A DNA stretch of 19,871 bases from JBKEDF01 sp047975325. Lineage in GTDB: Bacteria; Pseudomonadota; Alphaproteobacteria; Rhodobacterales; Rhodobacteraceae. Below, one piece after another: positions 15,286 through 19,871 of the stretch. The translations under genes and the position numbers were made by a program. The stretch lies in contig JBKEDF010000074.1 of the NCBI GenBank assembly GCA_047975325.1, positions 1-19,871 on the forward strand, given 5' to 3'. Position 1 is the first letter of the stretch. Each line of letters opens with the position of its first letter. Under the pieces are notes generated by a model that made no database searches, had not been told where the DNA came from, and worked only from the letters and a program-made list of their open reading frames with translations.

Positions 15286-15337
15286 CCTGTTTCCGCCGTG
15301 GCCCGGGTTTTTCGGACGCGGCGGGACAGGTTTTTTT
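15286..15337 (+). terminator. Strong rho-independent terminator
   Basis: CCTGT (15286-15290) and CCGCCGTG (15293-15300) pair with CGCGGCGG (15317-15324, one G-T pair) and ACAGG (15326-15330), with a small internal loop, and seven T residues follow at 15331-15337. A further CCG/CGG pair closes the loop. It ends the rightward DUF2793 transcript 28 bp after its stop and isolates the sulfate-activation genes. Confidence 0.85.
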
Positions 15338-15415
15338 ACATTCCGGTCCCCGTGGCATTGGAATATCCGGAAAAATCTGCAAATCGGGTGCGGAAACCGT
15401 AAAACCCCGTGAGCA
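15338..15415 (+). promoter_or_regulatory. Probable promoter/leader of the sulfate-activation operon
   Basis: The 78 bp between the terminator and cysD must hold the promoter if the terminator is efficient. An inverted repeat TTCCGG/CCGGAA (about 15341-15346 and 15369-15374) is present; no clear -35/-10 pair could be assigned, and the ribosome binding site before ATG 15416 is weak. Confidence 0.35.
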
Positions 15416-16336
15416 ATGTCCCAGTCCGATCCCTCCCTCCCGACCCTGACCCATCTACAAAGGCTTGAGGCCGAAAGCATCCACATCATGCGTGAGGTGG
15501 TGGCCACTGCCGAAAACCCGGTAATGCTTTATTCGGTGGGCAAGGATAGCGCCTGCATGCTGCATCTGGCGAAAAAGGCCTTCTATCCCGCGCCACCGCC
15601 CTTTCCACTGCTGCATGTCGATACAACATGGAAATTTCGCGCCATGTACGATTTGCGCGACAGGGCCGCAAGGGATGCGGGCATGAAGCTGATCGTACAT
15701 CACAATCCCGAAGCGATGGAAAAAGGTATCAACCCTTTCGATCACGGCGCGCTTCATACCGACATGTGGAAGACCGAGGGGCTGAAACAGGCGCTGAGCG
15801 AACACGGATTCGACGTGGCCTTCGGCGGCGCGCGGCGCGATGAGGAAAAATCCCGTGCCAAGGAACGGGTATTTTCCTTCCGGTCGGCCAATCACCGCTG
15901 GGATCCGAAAAACCAACGCCCCGAACTTTGGAAACTATATAATACCCGCAAGGCGAAGGGGGAATCGATCCGGGTCTTCCCGCTCTCGAACTGGACGGAG
16001 CTGGATATCTGGCAATACATCCATCTTGAGGGTATTGAGATCGTGCCGCTGTATTTTTCCGAAAAGCGTCCGGTGGTGGAACGTGACGGACTGCTGATCA
16101 TGGTCGATGACGACCGTTTCCCGCTGCGCAAGGGCGAAATCCCCGAGCTGCGCCCGGTCCGGTTTCGCACGCTGGGCTGTTATCCGTTGACGGGGGCGGT
16201 GGTTTCAGAGGCGAAGACCCTGCCGCAGGTCATTCAGGAAATGCTGCTGACCACTACGTCTGAACGGCAGGGCCGCGCGATCGACCATGATCAATCCGCG
16301 AGCATGGAAAAGAAAAAACAGGAGGGGTATTTCTGA
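15416..16336 (+). CDS. cysD: Sulfate adenylyltransferase subunit 2
   Basis: CysD is the catalytic subunit of ATP sulfurylase; with the CysN GTPase it makes adenosine 5'-phosphosulfate from sulfate and ATP. The 306-aa product has the family start (LTHLQRLEAESIHIMREV), the PP-loop SVGKDS at 40-45, LLHVDTTWKFRAMYDLRDR, FGGARRDEEKSRAKERVFSFR and a C-terminal GRAIDHDQSASMEKKKQEGYF-like end. The start at 15416 matches family length although the ribosome binding site is poor. Its TGA overlaps the ATG of cysNC by one base, as expected for partners made in equal amounts. The set could serve cysteine synthesis or, given the surrounding polysaccharide genes, sulfation of a glycan as with NodPQ. Confidence 0.96.
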   Translation: MSQSDPSLPTLTHLQRLEAESIHIMREVVATAENPVMLYSVGKDSACMLHLAKKAFYPAPPPFPLLHVDTTWKFRAMYDLRDRAARDAGMKLIVHHNPEAMEKGINPFDHGALHTDMWKTEGLKQALSEHGFDVAFGGARRDEEKSRAKERVFSFRSANHRWDPKNQRPELWKLYNTRKAKGESIRVFPLSNWTELDIWQYIHLEGIEIVPLYFSEKRPVVERDGLLIMVDDDRFPLRKGEIPELRPVRFRTLGCYPLTGAVVSEAKTLPQVIQEMLLTTTSERQGRAIDHDQSASMEKKKQEGYF

Positions 16337-18249
16337 TGGATACCGTCAAGGGCCCTGTCTATGTCACCGATGCGCTGATTGCCGAGGATATCGATGCCTA
16401 TCTGGACAGGCATCAGCACAAGACCATGCTGCGCTTCATCACCTGCGGTTCGGTCGATGACGGCAAGTCGACCCTGATCGGCCGGCTGCTTTACGACAGC
16501 AAGATGATCTTCGAGGATCAGCTGGCCAGCCTGGAACGGGACAGCAAATCCCTGGGCACCCAGGCCGGCGATATCGATTTTGCGCTTCTGGTTGACGGGC
16601 TTGCGGCCGAACGCGAACAGGGCATCACCATCGATGTGGCCTATCGTTTCTTTGCGACCGACAAGCGCAAGTTCATCGTCGCCGATACGCCGGGGCATGA
16701 ACAATATACCCGTAACATGGTCACCGGGGCCTCCACCGCCGATCTGGCCGTGATCCTGATCGATGCGCGTCAGGGCGTGCTGACCCAGACGCGCCGGCAT
16801 TCCTATCTGGTGAACCTCTTGGGCATCCGCAATGTGGTGCTGGCAGTGAACAAGATGGATCTGGTCGATTATTCAGCGGAACGGTTTTACGACATCGTTT
16901 CGGATTATTCACATTTCGCCCGGGAGATTGGCATGACCAGTTTCCTGCCGATCCCGATTTCGGGGCTGAAGGGCGACAATATCGTCACGAAATCACCGAA
17001 TATGCCCTGGTATCAGGGACCGTCGCTGCTGACCCATCTGGAAGAAGCGCCGCTCAATACCGCGCGGGTGCAGGATGCGCCCTTCCGCATGGCTGTCCAA
17101 TGGGTGAACCGGCCCAATCTCGATTTCCGGGGTTTTGCCGGACAGATCGCGGCCGGCAGGATCGCCCCCGGCGATGCGATCCGCGTGCTGCCTTCGGGCA
17201 AGACCACCACTGTCAGTTCCATCACCGGTTTCGATGGTGATCAGCCCATGGCCCTGGCCGGGCAATCGGTAACGCTGACCTTTGCCGATGAGGTGGATTG
17301 TTCGCGCGGCGATATGGTGGTGCAATCCGATGCGCCCTGCGAGGTAGCCGACCAGTTCGAAGCCACGCTGGTCTGGATGGCCGAGACCGAGATGCTGCCG
17401 GGACGGCCCTATCTTTTGAAGATCGGCACGCAGGTGGCAACCGCAACGGTGACCGAGCCGAAGTACGAGGTCAATGTCAACACGCTGGAACATCTGGCGG
17501 CAAGGACGCTGGGGCTCAATGCGATCGGGGTGGTGAATATTTCCACCGACCGGGTCATCCCCTTTGAGGCCTATGCCCAAAATCCCGATCTGGGCGGGTT
17601 TATCCTGATCGACCGGCTGAGTAATGCCACCGTGGCGGCCGGCATGATCCATTTCGCACTGCGCCGCAGCCAGAATATCCACTGGCAGGCCGTGGATGTG
17701 AACCGCGAGGCCCATGCCGCCCAGAAGACCCAGAAACCCGCCGTCATCTGGTTCACCGGGCTTTCGGGATCGGGCAAGTCCACCATCGCCAACCTGGTGG
17801 AAAAGAAGCTCCATGCCATGGGCAAGCATACATTCCTTCTGGATGGTGACAACGTGCGCCATGGGCTCAATCGCGATCTGGGCTTCACCGATGCCGACCG
17901 GGTGGAAAACATCCGCCGCGTGGGGGAGGTGGCAAGGCTGATGACCGATGCCGGGCTGATCGTGCTGACAGCCTTCATTTCCCCCTTCCGTTCCGAACGG
18001 CGCATGGTACGCGATCTGATGACGGAGGGCGAATTCATGGAAATCTGGGTCAACACACCCCTGGAGGTGGCCGAGGCGCGCGATGTGAAGGGGCTTTACA
18101 AGAAGGCCCGTTCCGGTGCCCTGAAAAACTTCACCGGGATCGACAGCCCCTATGAGGAACCCGAACTGGCCGAACTGGTGGTCAATACGGTGGAACTTTC
18201 ACCCGAGGAGGCCGCTGACAAGGTCGTGGCGGCAATCCTGGCCCGATAA
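16336..18249 (+). CDS. cysNC: Fused sulfate adenylyltransferase subunit 1 / adenylylsulfate kinase
   Basis: The 637-aa fusion couples the CysN GTPase subunit of ATP sulfurylase to CysC APS kinase, yielding PAPS, the donor for sulfotransferases and for sulfate reduction. The GTPase part has GSVDDGKST (38-46), DTPGHEQY (117-124) and NKMD (172-175), followed by EF-Tu-like beta domains to about 455. The kinase starts near 467 with GLSGSGKST (475-483), DGDNVRHGLN (about 504-513), and FISPFRSER containing the conserved Ser; the C-terminal residues fit CysC. The arrangement is like NodQ and many alphaproteobacterial CysNC proteins. AGGAGG lies shortly before ATG 16336. It is followed after 14 bp by the phosphomannomutase-type gene, probably in the same operon. 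Confidence 0.96.
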   Translation: MDTVKGPVYVTDALIAEDIDAYLDRHQHKTMLRFITCGSVDDGKSTLIGRLLYDSKMIFEDQLASLERDSKSLGTQAGDIDFALLVDGLAAEREQGITIDVAYRFFATDKRKFIVADTPGHEQYTRNMVTGASTADLAVILIDARQGVLTQTRRHSYLVNLLGIRNVVLAVNKMDLVDYSAERFYDIVSDYSHFAREIGMTSFLPIPISGLKGDNIVTKSPNMPWYQGPSLLTHLEEAPLNTARVQDAPFRMAVQWVNRPNLDFRGFAGQIAAGRIAPGDAIRVLPSGKTTTVSSITGFDGDQPMALAGQSVTLTFADEVDCSRGDMVVQSDAPCEVADQFEATLVWMAETEMLPGRPYLLKIGTQVATATVTEPKYEVNVNTLEHLAARTLGLNAIGVVNISTDRVIPFEAYAQNPDLGGFILIDRLSNATVAAGMIHFALRRSQNIHWQAVDVNREAHAAQKTQKPAVIWFTGLSGSGKSTIANLVEKKLHAMGKHTFLLDGDNVRHGLNRDLGFTDADRVENIRRVGEVARLMTDAGLIVLTAFISPFRSERRMVRDLMTEGEFMEIWVNTPLEVAEARDVKGLYKKARSGALKNFTGIDSPYEEPELAELVVNTVELSPEEAADKVVAAILAR

Positions 18250-18263
18250 GGAGGAATGCGGAT

Positions 18264-19643
18264 ATGGCACCGAAATTCGGCACAAGCGGGCTGCGCGGGC
18301 GGGTCGTGGATCTGACCCCGGAGCTGGTTGCCGATCATATCCGCGCCTTTCTGGCCGCCTGCCCGGTGGGAAGCGGGCTTTGGGTCGGACGGGATCTGCG
18401 TCCTTCCTCCCCGGATCTGGCGCAAGTGGTGCTGGAGACCGCCCGCGCGGCAGGGCTTGAGACGGTCGATTGCGGCGCGGTGCCAACCCCGGCACTGGCG
18501 CTGGCCGCTATGGGGGCCGGGGCCGGGGCGGTGATGATCACCGGCAGCCATATTCCCGCCGATCGCAACGGGCTGAAATTCTATCGCCCCGATGGGGAGA
18601 TCACGAAATTCGATGAGACGGCAATCCTTGCCGCACTTGGCGGGCCCCTGCCCGATACCGCCCTTGGCCCGGCAATCCGCACCCAGGGTTCCGCCGGGGC
18701 GGAATGGGTGGCGCGCTATGTCGCCGCTTTTGGCCCCCGGGCGCTTTCGGGGCTCAGGCTGGGTCTCTGGTCCCATAGTGCGGTCAGCCGCGATCTGATT
18801 CTCAAGGCCCTGCGCGCCATGGGGGCGGAGGTGGTGGAACTGGGCCGTTCCGACATGTTCATCCCCGTCGATACCGAGGCCGTGGCCCCTGAAGCCCGCG
18901 CAGCCCTTGCCCGATGGGCGGAGGAACACCGGCTCGATGCAATCCTGTCCACCGATGGTGATGGTGACCGGCCGCTTCTGACCGATGCGGCAGGGCGGGT
19001 GATCCCGGGCGATATCCTGGGCCAGATCTCTGCCGATCTGCTGGGGGCGGAAACCGTCGTCACACCCGTAAGCTCCAACAGTGGCGTGGCCCTGCCGGGC
19101 CGTTTCGGCAAGGTGATTCGCACCCGAATCGGATCCCCCTTCGTCATTGCCGGAATGGCAGGACAGGCCCGGGCCGTGGGCTATGAGGCCAATGGCGGTT
19201 TCCTTCTGGGCTTTGCCGCCGAGGCCCCGGCAGGGGTGCTGGCACCCCTGGCCACGCGCGACAGCCTGCTGCCGATGCTGGCACCCCTGTCGCGGGCGCG
19301 CGCTGCGGGCGGGCTTGCCGCGCTGGTGGCAGCCGAACCGGCTCGTTTCACCGCCGCCGACCGGCTGCAGGAAATCCCCACGCAGACCTCCCGCGCCTTT
19401 CTGGCCGGGCTGGAAACCGATCCCGCCCGGATCACGGATTTCCTGGCCCCCTTGGGCGAAACCGCAGATCAGCGCGATCTGACCGACGGGCTGCGCCTGA
19501 TGCTGGGCTCGGGGCGGGTGCTGCATCTGCGCCCATCCGGCAATGCCCCGGAATTCCGTCTTTATTGCGAAGCCGAAACCCCTGAGGCCGCTGCGGACCT
19601 GCTGCAGGCAGGCCTCGCCGCGATCCGGAACATGCTGGCCTGA
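18264..19643 (+). CDS. Phosphomannomutase / phosphoglucomutase-type enzyme
   Basis: The 459-aa product belongs to the alpha-D-phosphohexomutase family, which moves phosphate between C6 and C1; in this context it likely makes mannose 1-phosphate for ManC. FGTSGLRG is at 5-12, the catalytic serine loop is TGSHIPADRNGLKF (93-106, Ser95) in place of the more common TASHNP, the metal loop is DGDGDR (231-236), the sugar-specificity loop reads YEANGGF (307-313) instead of GExSGH, and the phosphate loop is RPSGNAPEFRLY (423-434). These variants define a known CpsG-like branch, so specificity for mannose over glucose is inferred from context. ATG 18264 follows AAGGAGG nine bases upstream and the cysNC stop by 14 bp. 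Confidence 0.88.
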   Translation: MAPKFGTSGLRGRVVDLTPELVADHIRAFLAACPVGSGLWVGRDLRPSSPDLAQVVLETARAAGLETVDCGAVPTPALALAAMGAGAGAVMITGSHIPADRNGLKFYRPDGEITKFDETAILAALGGPLPDTALGPAIRTQGSAGAEWVARYVAAFGPRALSGLRLGLWSHSAVSRDLILKALRAMGAEVVELGRSDMFIPVDTEAVAPEARAALARWAEEHRLDAILSTDGDGDRPLLTDAAGRVIPGDILGQISADLLGAETVVTPVSSNSGVALPGRFGKVIRTRIGSPFVIAGMAGQARAVGYEANGGFLLGFAAEAPAGVLAPLATRDSLLPMLAPLSRARAAGGLAALVAAEPARFTAADRLQEIPTQTSRAFLAGLETDPARITDFLAPLGETADQRDLTDGLRLMLGSGRVLHLRPSGNAPEFRLYCEAETPEAAADLLQAGLAAIRNMLA

Positions 19644-19815
19644 GGCGCCGCCATATTCCATGTCTTGCTTTATGTCATGGTCTTTGGAATGCAGGACATG
19701 GCGTGCTATTTTGACCATGGCTCTGCCATTTGGAGTGTGTGTACTAGTTAAATCGGTTTCAGTTGGCACTTTCGGGACCGGGATGGGGCGTCTCATTCCT
19801 TAATATGGTGTCGTG
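19644..19815. other. AT-richer spacer with clustered CATGG inverted repeats
   Basis: About 170 bp without a gene. It is less GC-rich than its surroundings and holds overlapping inverted repeats: ATTCCA/TGGAAT (19655-19660, 19685-19690) and CCATGTC/GACATGG (19658-19664, 19695-19701), with a further CATGG at 19676-19680. No T tract follows, so a terminator is not supported. It may be the promoter or leader region of the next gene. Confidence 0.4.
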
Positions 19816-19871
19816 ATGGATGTGATCGGAACCCGTGCGGATGAGGGGGCGGAGGGTTTTGTCCTGACGCC
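19816..19871 (+). CDS. Possible first codons of a gene running off the window
   Basis: From ATG 19816 (or GTG 19813) the frame stays open to the edge, reading MDVIGTRADEGAEGF and a few more residues. Only 18 complete codons are visible, there is no clear ribosome binding site, and no family is recognisable. It is offered as a likely start because it follows an AT-richer spacer. Confidence 0.3.
   Translation, partial: MDVIGTRADEGAEGFVLT

Noticed and set aside
18150..19796. Long minus-strand open frame opposite the mutase (548 aa)
   Set aside because: Antisense shadow of a gene with all mutase motifs.
1..19871. Insertion sequences, CRISPR arrays, tRNA or rRNA genes
   Set aside because: No transposase, regular repeat-spacer pattern or recognisable RNA gene was seen on either strand.

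Overview
The window looks like a chromosomal or large-plasmid segment of a high-GC alphaproteobacterium, most likely of the Rhodobacterales (Paracoccus-like). This rests on base composition, on protein families typical of that group (DUF2793, a DUF1612/HTH protein, a bacterial AP2-like protein) and on the style of the sugar-nucleotide genes. The species is inferred, not proven. No rRNA, tRNA, CRISPR array or insertion sequence was seen.

The theme is the supply of activated precursors for a surface polysaccharide, probably a Kdo-containing capsule or lipopolysaccharide, with some assembly genes. From left to right: (1) a small protein with two AP2-like DNA-binding modules (51-680, +). (2) A minus-strand group: UDP-glucose 6-dehydrogenase (721-2025), a DUF1612/HTH protein (2282-3322) and a methyltransferase-like protein (3309-4013) that overlaps it by 14 nt. 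(3) A lone plus-strand arabinose-5-phosphate isomerase, kdsD/kpsF (4186-5154). (4) A minus-strand group transcribed leftwards: an unrecognised protein with an internal repeat and half of a GT-B-like fold (9421-10623), galE (8390-9406), manC (6885-8297), a divergent kdsB-like gene (6042-6830) and kdsA (5212-6045). (5) A plus-strand group: a double-module glycosyltransferase (10925-13120), a coiled-coil plus methyltransferase-like protein overlapping it by ATGA (13117-13884), and a DUF2793 tail-fibre-like protein (14008-15258) closed by a strong intrinsic terminator (15286-15337). (6) A second plus-strand group: cysD, a fused cysN-cysC, and a phosphomannomutase-type enzyme (15416-19643), then a spacer and the possible first codons of another gene at the right edge.

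Together the genes can make CMP-Kdo (kdsD, kdsA, kdsB), GDP-mannose (phosphomannomutase and manC), UDP-galactose (galE), UDP-glucuronate (ugd) and PAPS (cysD, cysNC). The PAPS genes beside sugar-nucleotide genes suggest, without proving, that the polysaccharide is sulfated; no sulfotransferase is visible. No export genes (kpsCSEDMT, wza/wzc, wzx/wzy) are in the window.

The least understood parts are the 400-aa repeat/half-GT protein, the AP2-like protein, the DUF1612/methyltransferase overlapping pair and the tail-fibre-like DUF2793 protein in a polysaccharide locus.
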